DNA from: an uncultured Sphingomonas sp.
GTDB taxonomy: Bacteria; Pseudomonadota; Alphaproteobacteria; Sphingomonadales; Sphingomonadaceae
Length of the DNA stretch: 44,453 bases
Direction: 5' to 3'
NCBI RefSeq assembly: GCF_913776855.1
Contig: NZ_CAJYQD010000029.1
Coordinates: 1 to 44,453, forward strand
Shown here: one piece after another, positions 10,061 through 18,430 of the stretch
Layout of the letters: each line of letters opens with the position of its first letter
Position numbering within the stretch: position 1 is the stretch's first letter
Program-made: the position numbers and the translations under genes
The notes under the pieces: generated by a model
The model's input: the letters and a program-made list of their open reading frames with translations, nothing else
Database searches by the model: none
What the model was told of the DNA's origin: nothing

Positions 10061-10822
10061 CTAATGCGACCTGACCGGCACGCCGGCCGCCGCCAGCGCG
10101 GCGTGGGCGTCGGCGACCGATGCCTCCCCGAAATGGAAGATCGACGCCGCCAGCACCGCGCTCGCATGGCCCTGCGTCACGCCGGCGACGAGGTGGTCGA
10201 GCGTGCCGACGCCGCCCGACGCCACCACCGGCACCGACACCTGATCGGCGATCGTCCGGATCAGCGCCAGATCATAGCCGTCGCGCGTGCCGTCGCGGTC
10301 CATCGACGTCACCAGCAATTCGCCCGCCCCCAGCTTCGCCAGCTTCAGCGCGTGCTCGACCGCATCGATCCCCGTCGCGCGCCTGCCGCCATGGGTGAAG
10401 ACTTCCCAATGGCCGTCGACCCGGCGGGCATCGACCGATGCGGTGACGCACTGGCTGCCGAAGCGGTCGGCGATGTCGGCCACCAGTTCGGGGCGGGCCA
10501 CGGCGGCGGAGTTCACCGCCACCTTGTCCGCGCCCGCCAGCAACAGCGCGCGCGCGTCCTCGGGCGAACGCACCCCGCCGCCGACGGTCAGCGGCATGAA
10601 GCAGACTTCGGCGGTACGGCGCACGACGTCGAGGATCGTGTCGCGCCCCTCATGGCTGGCGCCGATGTCGAGGAAGGTCAGTTCGTCGGCGCCGGCAGCG
10701 TCGTAGGCGCGCGCCTGTTCCACCGGATCGCCCGCGTCGCGCAGGTCGACGAAGTTCACGCCCTTCACCACCCGCCCGGCATGGACGTCGAGACAGGGAA
10801 TGACCCGCGCCCGCACCGTCAT
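10061..10822 (-). CDS. hisF: imidazole glycerol phosphate synthase, cyclase subunit
   Basis: The protein has 253 residues, a full-length TIM barrel. It takes ammonia from HisH and converts PRFAR to imidazole glycerol phosphate and AICAR in histidine synthesis. Visible features are the N-terminal [18 protein letters not shown] with the catalytic aspartate at about 12, the phosphate-binding [10 protein letters not shown], the second catalytic aspartate in ASVDARR (about 131), and [14 protein letters not shown]. Its start overlaps the hisA stop by four bases (ATGA). The IS5-family remnant follows its stop codon, in the place where hisE is often found in related operons (inference). Confidence 0.97.
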   Translation of the reverse strand: MTVRARVIPCLDVHAGRVVKGVNFVDLRDAGDPVEQARAYDAAGADELTFLDIGASHEGRDTILDVVRRTAEVCFMPLTVGGGVRSPEDARALLLAGADKVAVNSAAVARPELVADIADRFGSQCVTASVDARRVDGHWEVFTHGGRRATGIDAVEHALKLAKLGAGELLVTSMDRDGTRDGYDLALIRTIADQVSVPVVASGGVGTLDHLVAGVTQGHASAVLAASIFHFGEASVADAHAALAAAGVPVRSH

Positions 10823-11547
10823 GCGCGGGCGACCCGGATCGCTTCGGCAAGGTCGAGTCGGCCGTCATAGAGCGCGCGGCCGGTGATGACGCCCTCGATC
10901 CCCGCCTTGCCCTTCAGCGCGTGGATATCCGCAATCCCCGCCACGCCGCCGCTGGCGATGACCGGGATCGACACGGCGGCGGCGAGTGCTGCCGTCGCCT
11001 CGACATTGCAGCCCTTCAACATCCCGTCGCGACCGACATCGGTGAAGAGGACGGCGGCGACGCCGGCATCCTCGAACCGGCGGGCGAGGTCGGTGACCGA
11101 GACGGTCGAGACGTCCGCCCAGCCACGCGTCGCGACCATGCCGTCCCATGCATCGACCGCTACCACGATCCGTCCCGGACAGGCGGCGGCGGCTTCGCGC
11201 ACGAAATCGGGGTCTTCGAGTGCCGCGGTGCCGATCACCACCCGCGCGACGCCCAGGTCGAGCCAGCGGTCGACATTGGCGCGGTTGCGGATGCCGCCGC
11301 CCAGCTGGACCCGGCCGGGGAACGCCTTCAGGATGCCCGCGACCGCATCGCCATTGACCGATTGCCCGGCGAACGCACCGTCCAGATCGACGACGTGCAG
11401 GTGGTCCGCGCCGGCTTGCGTGAACAGTGTCGCCTGATGCGCGGGGTCGTCGCCATAGACGGTGGCGCGATCCATATCGCCCTCGGCCAGACGGACGACC
11501 TGTCCGCCCTTCAGGTCGATCGCGGGAAATACGGTCAAGGACGCCAT
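10819..11547 (-). CDS. hisA: ProFAR isomerase
   Basis: The protein has 242 residues and the (beta-alpha)8 fold of HisA. It isomerises ProFAR to PRFAR. The sequence begins [15 protein letters not shown], with the catalytic aspartate in AIDLKGG, and carries [25 protein letters not shown] (second acidic residue) and [10 protein letters not shown] phosphate-binding motifs. The ATG at 11547 overlaps the end of hisH by 13 bases, and its stop overlaps hisF by four, so the three genes appear translationally coupled. Confidence 0.97.
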   Translation of the reverse strand: MASLTVFPAIDLKGGQVVRLAEGDMDRATVYGDDPAHQATLFTQAGADHLHVVDLDGAFAGQSVNGDAVAGILKAFPGRVQLGGGIRNRANVDRWLDLGVARVVIGTAALEDPDFVREAAAACPGRIVVAVDAWDGMVATRGWADVSTVSVTDLARRFEDAGVAAVLFTDVGRDGMLKGCNVEATAALAAAVSIPVIASGGVAGIADIHALKGKAGIEGVITGRALYDGRLDLAEAIRVARA

Positions 11548-12134
11548 TCGAGAAACCTCTCCAGCAGCGCAATGCCATAGCGCTGGCTCTTTTCGGGGTG
11601 GAACTGCACGCCCAGCAGATTGTCGCGGCCGATCGCCGCGGTCACCGGACCGCCATGGTCGGTGGTGGCCAGCACATGGCTGCCCTCGAACGCATAGCTG
11701 TGCAGGAAATAGGCCTCACCCGGCACCAGCAACGGATGCGGCGCGGCGGGGACGACATCGTTCCAGCCCATATGCGGCACGGTAACGCCGGGGGCGGGGG
11801 TGAGGCGACGAACGGTGCCGTCGATCCAGCCAAGACCGGCATGGCTGCCGAACTCCTCGCCGGTGGTGGCCAGCAACTGCATCCCCACGCACACGCCGAG
11901 GAACGGTACGCCGCCATCCAGCACCCGCATCCGCATCGCCTCGACCATGCCGGGGATCGCGCTCAGCCCGTTCATGCACGCGGCGAACGCCCCGACGCCG
12001 GGCAGGACGATCCGGTCGGCCCGCGCTACAGTATCGGGGTCATCGGTGATCGTCAGTTTCCGGGCGCCGGCGGCGGTCAGCGCATTGGCGACCGAATGCA
12101 GATTGCCCGCCCCGTAATCGATCAGTGCGATCAA
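11535..12134 (-). CDS. hisH: imidazole glycerol phosphate synthase, glutamine amidotransferase subunit
   Basis: The protein has 199 residues. It hydrolyses glutamine and channels ammonia to HisF. Class I amidotransferase features are [14 protein letters not shown] at the start, the oxyanion region LPGVGAF, the nucleophile cysteine near residue 82 in [11 protein letters not shown], and the His/Glu of the triad in [10 protein letters not shown] place the start at a TTG (12134) because the conserved N terminus begins there and TTG overlaps the preceding TGA (TTGA), as with its neighbours. No ATG or GTG fits the family length. Confidence 0.95.
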   Translation of the reverse strand: MIALIDYGAGNLHSVANALTAAGARKLTITDDPDTVARADRIVLPGVGAFAACMNGLSAIPGMVEAMRMRVLDGGVPFLGVCVGMQLLATTGEEFGSHAGLGWIDGTVRRLTPAPGVTVPHMGWNDVVPAAPHPLLVPGEAYFLHSYAFEGSHVLATTDHGGPVTAAIGRDNLLGVQFHPEKSQRYGIALLERFLEWRP

Positions 12135-12436
12135 AACAGGTCGCCGATCTGGTCCATCGCCAGCGTCATGGTGAAGGCGACGACCTCGACCGTGGCGACG
12201 CCGTTCACCACGAACGGATCGGTTTCGGCCAGCGCCCGCACCGCTGCTTCCTCGCCCCGGAACAGCAGCACGCCGCCGGTCGGCGGATTGCGGCGCCCGG
12301 CGAGCAGCATCACGCCCTCGTCCATTGCCGCCTTGATCCATGCGACATGCGCGTCGCGATGAATATCGACCTCTTCCAGCGGCTTCACATAGCTGAGCAT
12401 CGCCAGGCACATCGGCTGCATCGGACGGGCTACCAT
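12131..12436 (-). CDS. YciI family protein inside the his operon
   Basis: The protein has 101 residues from the ATG at 12436, one base after the hisB stop. It shows the ferredoxin-like YciI/YCII pattern: two early strand segments, HRDAHVAWIKAAMDEG with the conserved histidines, LLAGRRNPPTGGVLLF, and a DPFVVNGVATVEVVAF segment near the C terminus. The family is small and poorly understood; a conserved His-Asp pair has been proposed as an active site. Its stop overlaps the hisH start, so it is embedded in the histidine operon. Whether it works in histidine synthesis is unknown. Confidence 0.85.
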   Translation of the reverse strand: MVARPMQPMCLAMLSYVKPLEEVDIHRDAHVAWIKAAMDEGVMLLAGRRNPPTGGVLLFRGEEAAVRALAETDPFVVNGVATVEVVAFTMTLAMDQIGDLF

Positions 12437-12437
12437 G

Positions 12438-13025
12438 TCACAATACTCCCTTGGTCGACGGGATCGCGTCGCCCTTGCGCGGATCGATCTCGGTCGCGGT
12501 GCGCAGAGCACGCGCCAGCCCCTTGAAGATGCTTTCGGCGATATGATGGTTGTTGGTGCCGTACAGCGTCTCGACATGCAGCGTGATGCCGGCGGCCTGC
12601 GCGAAGCTGTGGCAGAAATGGCCGAACATCTCGGTATCCATCGTGCCGAGCTGCGCCTGCGTGAAGGCGACCTTCCACACCAGCCATGGCCGCCCGGAAA
12701 TATCGAGGGCGACGCGGGTCAGCGTCTCGTCCATCGGCGACAGCGCGTCGCCATAGCGGCGGATGCCGCGCTTGTCGCCCAGCGCCTTCGCGAACGCTTC
12801 GCCGATCGCGATGCCGGTATCCTCGACGGTGTGGTGCGCGTCGATGTGCAGGTCGCCCTTGGTCCGCACGGTCAGGTCGATCAGCGAATGGCGGCTCAAC
12901 TGTTCGAGCATATGGTCGAAGAATCCGACGCCGGTCGACACGTCATAGGTGCCGGTGCCGTCGAGATTGACCGTGACGTCGATCGACGTCTCGCTGGTCT
13001 TGCGGGCGATGGTGGCGGTGCGCAT
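12438..13025 (-). CDS. hisB: imidazoleglycerol-phosphate dehydratase
   Basis: The protein has 195 residues, the length of the monofunctional enzyme without the histidinol-phosphatase domain of E. coli HisB. It dehydrates imidazole glycerol phosphate to imidazole acetol phosphate. Metal-binding motifs are visible: [33 protein letters not shown], and later FGHFCHSFA and [10 protein letters not shown]. The ATG at 13025 is preceded by GGAGG at a good distance, which rules out the in-frame ATG four codons upstream. It is the first gene of the leftward his operon, with 82 bases to the divergent sspB. Confidence 0.96.
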   Translation of the reverse strand: MRTATIARKTSETSIDVTVNLDGTGTYDVSTGVGFFDHMLEQLSRHSLIDLTVRTKGDLHIDAHHTVEDTGIAIGEAFAKALGDKRGIRRYGDALSPMDETLTRVALDISGRPWLVWKVAFTQAQLGTMDTEMFGHFCHSFAQAAGITLHVETLYGTNNHHIAESIFKGLARALRTATEIDPRKGDAIPSTKGVL

Positions 13026-13107
13026 GGCCGCCTCCATAGCGCGTGGCGCTCCCCATGCAACGCAACGAATCTTGACGCCCCGGCAAACGCCGCTACCCAA
13101 GGGCGCC

Positions 13108-13590
13108 ATGAGCCAGCCCGTCGCCGACAGCCTGATCCCGTATGACGAGATCGTCCAGGAAGCCCTGCGCGCCGTCGTCGGCCGCGTCCTCGGGCAGGTC
13201 TCCGCCACCGGCGCGCTGCCGGGCGAGCATCACTTCTATATCACGTTCAAGACGCAGGCCCCCGGCGTCGACATCCCCAAGCGGCTGATCGAGCGGTTTC
13301 CGGACGAGATGACGATCGTCATCCAGCACCGCTTCTGGGACCTGACCGTCGATGCCGAACGCTTTTCGGTGGGCTTGAGCTTCGGCGGCATCCCGTCGAC
13401 GCTGGTCATCCCCTATGCCGCGATCACCGGCTTCCACGATCCGGCGGTCAATTTCGAACTGCGCTTCCAGGCGAATGACGAGCCGGGCGACGAACCCGAA
13501 CCGCATGATCCGCCTGAAAACGACGCGCCGATCGCGGTCAGCGAAGACGGGTCGAACGTCGTCGCGGTGGATTTCAAGCGCAAGAAGTGA
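13108..13590 (+). CDS. sspB: SspB-type adaptor for ClpXP
   Basis: The protein has 160 residues and matches alphaproteobacterial SspB. An N-terminal substrate-binding domain covers about residues 1-125 ([61 protein letters not shown]). A flexible acidic linker rich in D, E and P follows, then a short basic and hydrophobic C terminus ([10 protein letters not shown]) resembling the ClpX-binding tail. SspB delivers ssrA-tagged proteins to ClpXP. The start is the ATG at 13108, where the family N terminus begins. Its stop overlaps the next gene by four bases. Confidence 0.93.
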   Translation: MSQPVADSLIPYDEIVQEALRAVVGRVLGQVSATGALPGEHHFYITFKTQAPGVDIPKRLIERFPDEMTIVIQHRFWDLTVDAERFSVGLSFGGIPSTLVIPYAAITGFHDPAVNFELRFQANDEPGDEPEPHDPPENDAPIAVSEDGSNVVAVDFKRKK

Positions 13591-14003
13591 CGGTCGAGGT
13601 TGTCGCAACGCCGGGGGATGCCGAGCGCGAGGCGATCCTGCGCATCCTGTCGGCGCATAACGATGCGGCGGTCGGACCGACCGAGCGGCGGCAGGTGGCG
13701 ATCGTCGTCCGCGACGATGCGGGCACGATTACCGGCGGGCTGTGGGGCAAGATCGGCTATCGCTGGCTGTTCGTCGAGTTTCTGGCGGTGTCGCCGGAGC
13801 ATAAGGGGCAGGGGATCGGCCGAGACCTGATGGACCGTGCGGAGGCCGTGGCGCGCGAAGCAGGGTGCATTGGCATCTGGCTCGACACGTTCAGCTTCCA
13901 GGCGCGCGGCTTCTACGAGAAGCTGGGTTTCGGGCATTTCGGCACGATCGATGATTTCCCGCCGGGCCATGCGCGCTTCTTCCTGTCGAAACGGATCGAC
14001 TGA
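13587..14003 (+). CDS. GNAT family N-acetyltransferase
   Basis: The protein has 138 residues and starts with GTG in a four-base overlap (GTGA) with the sspB stop. The acetyl-CoA binding motif A is [21 protein letters not shown], and motif B is [15 protein letters not shown]. It should transfer an acetyl group from acetyl-CoA to an amine, but the substrate cannot be predicted. Coupling to sspB suggests co-expression with a proteolysis adaptor; whether this has functional meaning is unknown. Confidence 0.88.
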   Translation: MTVEVVATPGDAEREAILRILSAHNDAAVGPTERRQVAIVVRDDAGTITGGLWGKIGYRWLFVEFLAVSPEHKGQGIGRDLMDRAEAVAREAGCIGIWLDTFSFQARGFYEKLGFGHFGTIDDFPPGHARFFLSKRID

Positions 14004-14025
14004 CGCGGCCACGGGTTTTGTCGGC

Positions 14026-15411
14026 ATGACCGATACCCGTACCGAAACCGACTCGATCGGCGCGATCGAGGTTCCCGCCGCCGCCTATTGGGGGGCGCAA
14101 ACCGAACGATCGATCGAGAATTTCCCCTTTCCCCCGTCGGAGCGGATGCCGATCGGCATCGTCCATGCGCTGGCGATCGTGAAGCAGGCAGCGGCAAGGG
14201 TGAACCGGGCGCACGGCCTCGACGCGACAATCGCCGACGCGATCGAGGCGGCGGCAGGTGAGGTGATCGCGGGCACGCTGGACGACCAGTTCCCGCTGGT
14301 CATTTGGCAGACCGGCAGCGGCACCCAGTCGAACATGAACGTCAACGAAGTGATCGCCGGGCGCGCCAACGAAGCGTTGACCGGCAATCGTGGCGGCAAG
14401 GTGCCGGTCCATCCCAACGATCATGTCAACAAAGGGCAGTCGTCGAACGACAGCTTCCCGACCGCATTGCACGTCGCGGCGGTGGTGGCGCTGAACCGCG
14501 ACCTGATCCCGGCGCTCGACCGGCTGGTGGGATCGCTGGAGGCGAAGGCAAGGGACTGGGCCGATATCGTCAAGATCGGCCGCACCCATTTGCAGGATGC
14601 GACCCCGCTGACGCTGGGGCAGGAATTTTCCGGCTATGTCGCGCAGCTGCGCGACGCGAAGCGCCGGTTGCAGGCGGCGGAGGGCGACCTCTTGCGGCTG
14701 GCGCAGGGGGGGACGGCGGTCGGCACCGGCCTGAACGCCGCGCCGGGTTTCGCCGAAGACGTCGCAAAGGAAATCGCGACGATCACCGGCCACCCCTTCG
14801 TCACCGCACCCAACAAGTTCGAGGCGCTGGCGTCGAACGATCCGCTGGTCCAGCTGTCGGGCACGCTCAATACGCTGGCGGTGGCGCTGACCAAGATCGC
14901 CAACGACATCCGCCTGCTGGGGTCCGGCCCGCGCTCCGGGCTGGGCGAGATCGACCTGCCGGCCAACGAACCGGGCAGCTCGATTATGCCGGGCAAGGTC
15001 AACCCGACCCAGTGCGAGATGCTGACGATGGTCGCGGCGCAGGTGATGGGTAATCATCTGTCGGTGACGGTCGGCGGGATGCAGGGGCATCTGGAACTGA
15101 ACGTCTTCAAGCCGCTGATCGGGGCGGCGGTGCTGCGGTCGATCGATCTGCTGGCGATCGGCATGGCGAGTTTTGCGGAGCGCTGCGTCGACGGGATCGA
15201 ACCCAACCGCGCGCGGATCGGCGAACTGGTCGAACGGTCGCTGATGCTGGTTACCGCGCTGGCACCCGAGATCGGCTACGACAATGCTGCAAAGATCGCC
15301 AAGCACGCCCATGCCGAAGGGCTGACGCTGCGGGAGGCCGGACTGGCGCTGGAGCTGGTCGACGAAGCGACGTTCGACCGGCTGGTCCGGCCGGAGACGA
15401 TGGTCGGATAG
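14026..15411 (+). CDS. fumC: class II fumarate hydratase
   Basis: The protein has 461 residues, the normal length of the iron-independent homotetrameric fumarase that interconverts fumarate and malate in the TCA cycle. Seen in order: [37 protein letters not shown], the [14 protein letters not shown] substrate-binding segment, [18 protein letters not shown] with the catalytic histidine, and the family signature [13 protein letters not shown] near residue 316 with the catalytic serine. The start at 14026 matches the family N terminus. Twenty-two bases separate it from the acetyltransferase gene. Confidence 0.97.
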   Translation: MTDTRTETDSIGAIEVPAAAYWGAQTERSIENFPFPPSERMPIGIVHALAIVKQAAARVNRAHGLDATIADAIEAAAGEVIAGTLDDQFPLVIWQTGSGTQSNMNVNEVIAGRANEALTGNRGGKVPVHPNDHVNKGQSSNDSFPTALHVAAVVALNRDLIPALDRLVGSLEAKARDWADIVKIGRTHLQDATPLTLGQEFSGYVAQLRDAKRRLQAAEGDLLRLAQGGTAVGTGLNAAPGFAEDVAKEIATITGHPFVTAPNKFEALASNDPLVQLSGTLNTLAVALTKIANDIRLLGSGPRSGLGEIDLPANEPGSSIMPGKVNPTQCEMLTMVAAQVMGNHLSVTVGGMQGHLELNVFKPLIGAAVLRSIDLLAIGMASFAERCVDGIEPNRARIGELVERSLMLVTALAPEIGYDNAAKIAKHAHAEGLTLREAGLALELVDEATFDRLVRPETMVG

Positions 15412-15537
15412 CAGCAATCGCCCATCACTTTCCTACACCGCGGACGGATGCGATGCTGCCCGTTGGGAGGTATCGCCCGGACCGGTTTGCCATCATTTGA
15501 CGATCATGGTGCGCAATGCCGCGGAAACGTGGCGAGT

Positions 15538-15555
15538 GTGAACTTTGTGAACTTT
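15538..15555 (+). repeat. two tandem 9-bp direct repeats
   Basis: The unit GTGAACTTT occurs twice head to tail in the 244-base gap between fumC and the next small gene. I see no other clear structure in this gap. The repeat could bind a regulator of the downstream genes, but only two copies are present and chance is possible. Confidence 0.4.
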
Positions 15556-15655
15556 GGCGTCGGCGATGGGGCGGATGCGTTTGGACGAAGGCGTAATGAC
15601 AGGGAACATCCCGGCCGTTACTGCGCTGTATCTGTATAACTTTGGTGAGGACAAC

Positions 15656-15874
15656 ATGGGTGCGACGACGATAGGGGCACTGGTCGGTGCGGCCATCGAC
15701 AAGATGAGCGGCGACGACGATTCGAGCGTCGATGGCGCGATCAAGGGCGCGGTCGTCGCCAATGTCCTGAGAGTCGTGGCGCCTATGGCGATAACCTATG
15801 CGGTCGGCTGGGCTGTCTTGCGTGGGGCGACCGAACTGAAGGCACAACTCTTCGAAACGGAGGATGCAGCATGA
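15656..15874 (+). CDS. small glycine-rich membrane protein, function unknown
   Basis: The protein has 72 residues from the ATG at 15656, chosen because GAGGAC precedes it; upstream in-frame ATGs have no such site. It begins MGATTIGALVGAAIDKM, an alanine/glycine-zipper-like stretch, has an acidic DDDSS patch, then VANVLRVVAPMAITYAVGWAVL, long enough to span the membrane, and an acidic C terminus. I do not recognise a family. The stop overlaps the next start (ATGA), so the two tiny proteins are probably made together. Confidence 0.65.
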   Translation: MGATTIGALVGAAIDKMSGDDDSSVDGAIKGAVVANVLRVVAPMAITYAVGWAVLRGATELKAQLFETEDAA

Positions 15875-16077
15875 TCGGACGGATTATCGGTGCGCTCGTC
15901 GGGCGCGAGATGGATCGCCGCGATGGACGCGGTGGTGCGAAGGGTGCTGCGATGGGTTGGCTGGCCGGCAGCGCGATGCGCCGCATGGGGCCGCTCGGCA
16001 TGATCCTGGGTGGCGGCTATGTGGCCAAGAAGGCGTATGACCGACGCAAACTCGACAAGATGCGACGCAGCTACTGA
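15871..16077 (+). CDS. small glycine-rich basic protein, function unknown
   Basis: The protein has 68 residues and overlaps the previous gene by four bases. It opens with MIGRIIGALVGREMDRRDG, echoing the ALVGAAID stretch of its neighbour, so the pair may be diverged relatives. A glycine-rich hydrophobic middle (GWLAGSAMRRMGPLGMILGGGY) is followed by a strongly basic tail (KKAYDRRKLDKMRRSY). It may associate with the membrane. No function can be assigned. Confidence 0.65.
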   Translation: MIGRIIGALVGREMDRRDGRGGAKGAAMGWLAGSAMRRMGPLGMILGGGYVAKKAYDRRKLDKMRRSY

Positions 16078-16233
16078 CGCGTACCCGGTCCGCGTCCCGG
16101 CGGACCGGTGCCGGACGGGCAGGCCCGCGACCGGCCGGATGGACCTCCACCATGGTGGACTTTGCCGAGGGGCGATGGCTTTGTGCCTTCGCCCCTTGAC
16201 GCCGTCCGCCTGCCCGCGCGAATAGGCCGGTCC

Positions 16234-16896
16234 ATGAGCCATCTGCCAGACTCCGACCGCCACGGCTTCAAGCGCCGCGGCGTGTTGTTCGTCCTGTCCT
16301 CGCCCTCCGGTGCCGGCAAATCGACCATCGCGCGCAAGCTGCTGGCGGCCGAAGACGACCTGTCGATGTCGGTATCGGCCACTACGCGCGGTCCCCGGCC
16401 CGGCGAAACCGATGGCAAGGAATATCATTTCGTCGACCTGGAGGAATTTCGGCGCATGGTCGCCGACCACGAATTCCTCGAATGGGCGCATGTGTTCGGC
16501 AACCGCTATGGCACGCCGCGCGCGGCGGTCGAGGCGATGCTGAGCGCGGGCAAGGACGTGTTGTTCGACATCGACTGGCAGGGCGCGCAGCAGCTGTTCC
16601 AGATCGCGGGCGGTGACGTCGTGCGCGTGTTCATCCTGCCGCCGTCGATGGCCGAGCTGCACCAGCGGCTGGTATCGCGCAACACCGACACCCCGGAGGT
16701 GATCGAAGGGCGCATGGCGCGTGCCGCGGCCGAGGTCAGCCACTGGGACGGCTATGACTATGTGCTGGTCAATGACGATGTCGATGACTGTTTCCGCAAG
16801 GTGCAGACGATCCTGGCGGCTGAGCGCCTGCGTCGCTCGCGCCAGACGGGCGTTATCGGGTTCATCCGCAAGTTGATGCGCGGGCCGGGCGAGTAA
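16234..16896 (+). CDS. gmk: guanylate kinase
   Basis: The protein has 220 residues. It phosphorylates GMP to GDP with ATP. The P-loop is SSPSGAGKST near residues 21-30. The GMP-binding region carries SVSATTRGPRPGETDGKEY and FLEWAHVFGNRYGT, and the lid region has RLVSRNTDTPEVIEGRM. The ATG at 16234 fits the family length. The 156 bases upstream contain no gene I can support. A perfect 13-bp hairpin follows the stop. Confidence 0.97.
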   Translation: MSHLPDSDRHGFKRRGVLFVLSSPSGAGKSTIARKLLAAEDDLSMSVSATTRGPRPGETDGKEYHFVDLEEFRRMVADHEFLEWAHVFGNRYGTPRAAVEAMLSAGKDVLFDIDWQGAQQLFQIAGGDVVRVFILPPSMAELHQRLVSRNTDTPEVIEGRMARAAAEVSHWDGYDYVLVNDDVDDCFRKVQTILAAERLRRSRQTGVIGFIRKLMRGPGE

Positions 16897-16903
16897 GGAA
16901 GTG

Positions 16904-16934
16904 GCGTCACCCCGGCGTGGAGCCGGGGTGACGC
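16904..16934. repeat. perfect 13-bp palindrome, REP-like or bidirectional terminator
   Basis: Left arm 16904-16916 (GCGTCACCCCGGC) pairs perfectly with 16922-16934 around the loop GTGGA. It fills the 47-base gap between the convergent gmk and SDR genes. There is no T tract on either side. The CACCCCGG...CCGGGGTG core resembles palindromic units scattered in sphingomonad genomes, from memory. A terminator role for both genes is also possible. Confidence 0.6.
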
Positions 16935-16943
16935 ATCGGCCGA

Positions 16944-18152
16944 TTACGGCTGCACGACCTTGATCTCCGCCGCGTTCGGGGCGACGGCCGCGCCGGTCGG
17001 GCGTTCCGAAAAGACCGGCTCGCCGGGGATCGTGCCCTCATCGGCAATTCCCGCGGCATAGGATGCGCCGGCGTCGGTACCGTCGGCCTGATGCGCGCGG
17101 GGCGGGGGAAGCAGCTTGGGTTCGCTCGTACGACGCGGAGTCGATCCGCGCAGCGACAGCAACATGCCCGCTGCCACGCCGATCCCGCCGAGCAGCGCGG
17201 CGGTCGTCCACGGCCGCATCTGCGCCTCGAGCGCGAGGCTCTGCTTGCGCACATAATGGTCCTGGTTCGACCGGGCACGGCCATCGGCGCGTGGCTGGAA
17301 CAGATTGTCCTTCGTGCCCGGCGCGGCCGGGGTGTCGGTCGTTTGCGCTTCTTCCTTGAAGAATTTCTCCATGAAGCGGTCGGCGCTGCGCGGCAGCAGA
17401 TTGCTCATCTTGGTCATCGCCATGCCCGTGCCGCCGACGGTCAGGTCGCGCTTCTGATGCGCGGCGGCGAAGCAGATCGCCTTGGCCACCAGTTCGGGAT
17501 CGTAGACGACCGGGGGCACGCGCGCGGGCTGGTCCATGCGATTGCGGGCATGTTCGGGATAGGGGGTGTCGATCGCCGCGGGCTTGACCAGCGTCACCGA
17601 TACCGGCTTGCCATCGGCCTCCAGCTCCATGCGGAAGGCTTCGGTAAAGCCCTGTACAGCATGTTTCATCGCGCTGTACGCGCCCTGCACCGGGACCGAA
17701 CGATCCGACAGGATCGATCCGATATTGACGATCGCGCCGCCGCCACGGGCAGTCAGTTCGCGCGCGGCATAGAGCGAGGCGGCGACCATCGCAAAATAGC
17801 CGACGTCGAACACGCGGCGCTGTTCGTCGATGCCGGTTTCGTCCAGCCGGGCATAGAGCGCGACGGCGGCGTCGTTGACCCAGGTGTCGAACCCGCCGAA
17901 CGCCTCGCGCGCCTTGGCACCGATCCGTTCGGGGGCATCGGCAGCAGTGATGTCGATGGAGAGGTGGTCGGCCTTGCCGCCGCGCAGGCGTATGCCCTCA
18001 ACGGCCTCGCGCAACGTATCCTCGTTACGGGCGACCAGTAGCACGCGGGCGCCCTCGCGCGCGGCCCGGCGGGCGGTGGCAAGGCCGATGCCGGACGAGG
18101 CGCCGGTGATGACGATGGTCTGTTCGGATAGCGGCTTGAGCGTGACGGCCAT
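16944..18152 (-). CDS. short-chain dehydrogenase/reductase with C-terminal membrane segment
   Basis: The protein has 402 residues from the ATG at 18152, preceded by GGGAG. Residues 10-250 form a classical SDR: TGASSGIGLATARRA binds NAD(P), then DTWVNDAAV (an NNAG-like motif), NIGSILS with the catalytic serine, and YSAMKHAVQG with Tyr-x-x-x-Lys. After about residue 290 there is a long extension with a hydrophobic segment (TTAALLGGIGVAAGMLLSL) near 330-350 and a proline-rich low-complexity tail. The substrate is unknown. It follows DUF1289 and the helicase on the same strand after 66 bases. Confidence 0.88.
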   Translation of the reverse strand: MAVTLKPLSEQTIVITGASSGIGLATARRAAREGARVLLVARNEDTLREAVEGIRLRGGKADHLSIDITAADAPERIGAKAREAFGGFDTWVNDAAVALYARLDETGIDEQRRVFDVGYFAMVAASLYAARELTARGGGAIVNIGSILSDRSVPVQGAYSAMKHAVQGFTEAFRMELEADGKPVSVTLVKPAAIDTPYPEHARNRMDQPARVPPVVYDPELVAKAICFAAAHQKRDLTVGGTGMAMTKMSNLLPRSADRFMEKFFKEEAQTTDTPAAPGTKDNLFQPRADGRARSNQDHYVRKQSLALEAQMRPWTTAALLGGIGVAAGMLLSLRGSTPRRTSEPKLLPPPRAHQADGTDAGASYAAGIADEGTIPGEPVFSERPTGAAVAPNAAEIKVVQP

Positions 18153-18218
18153 GACGATACTCCCAGGGCTAACAGGTCGCGCGCTCAACGCACGGGCTGC
18201 GCCCAGGGTCCGCCTAAG

Positions 18219-18425
18219 TTATTGCTCCAGAACGGCCATACGCTGCGGCAGCACGGCCATCACCGCGCGCCGGGCGTCGGAATCGATCGCGGTCCAGCGC
18301 GCGATCTCGTCCCGCGTACGGCCGCAGCCGAGGCACCAGCCGGTGTCGGTATCGATCGAACAGACCAGCACGCACGGGCTTTCGATAGCCTGCACGGCGA
18401 CCGTTTCGAACGGGTCGTCGCCCAC
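18219..18425 (-). CDS. DUF1289 domain protein
   Basis: The protein has 68 residues, starting with GTG five bases after the helicase stop. The hallmark DUF1289 pattern is clear: SPCVLVCSID, TGWCLGCGRTRDEIARW. Its four cysteines are spaced as a possible metal-binding site. The family is small and uncharacterised, and in other proteobacteria is often found with reductases. Co-transcription with the upstream DEAD-box gene is likely from the spacing. Confidence 0.85.
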   Translation of the reverse strand: MGDDPFETVAVQAIESPCVLVCSIDTDTGWCLGCGRTRDEIARWTAIDSDARRAVMAVLPQRMAVLEQ

Positions 18426-18430
18426 CGGGA

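Noticed and set aside
13891..15417. Minus-strand open frame of 508 codons
   Set aside because: It is antisense to fumC, which has all catalytic motifs.
15600..15630. EcfG-type promoter (GGAAC...CGTT) before the small membrane gene
   Set aside because: GGAAC is present at 15603 but CGTT is only 8 bases away; at the proper distance the sequence is CGCT. The match is too weak.
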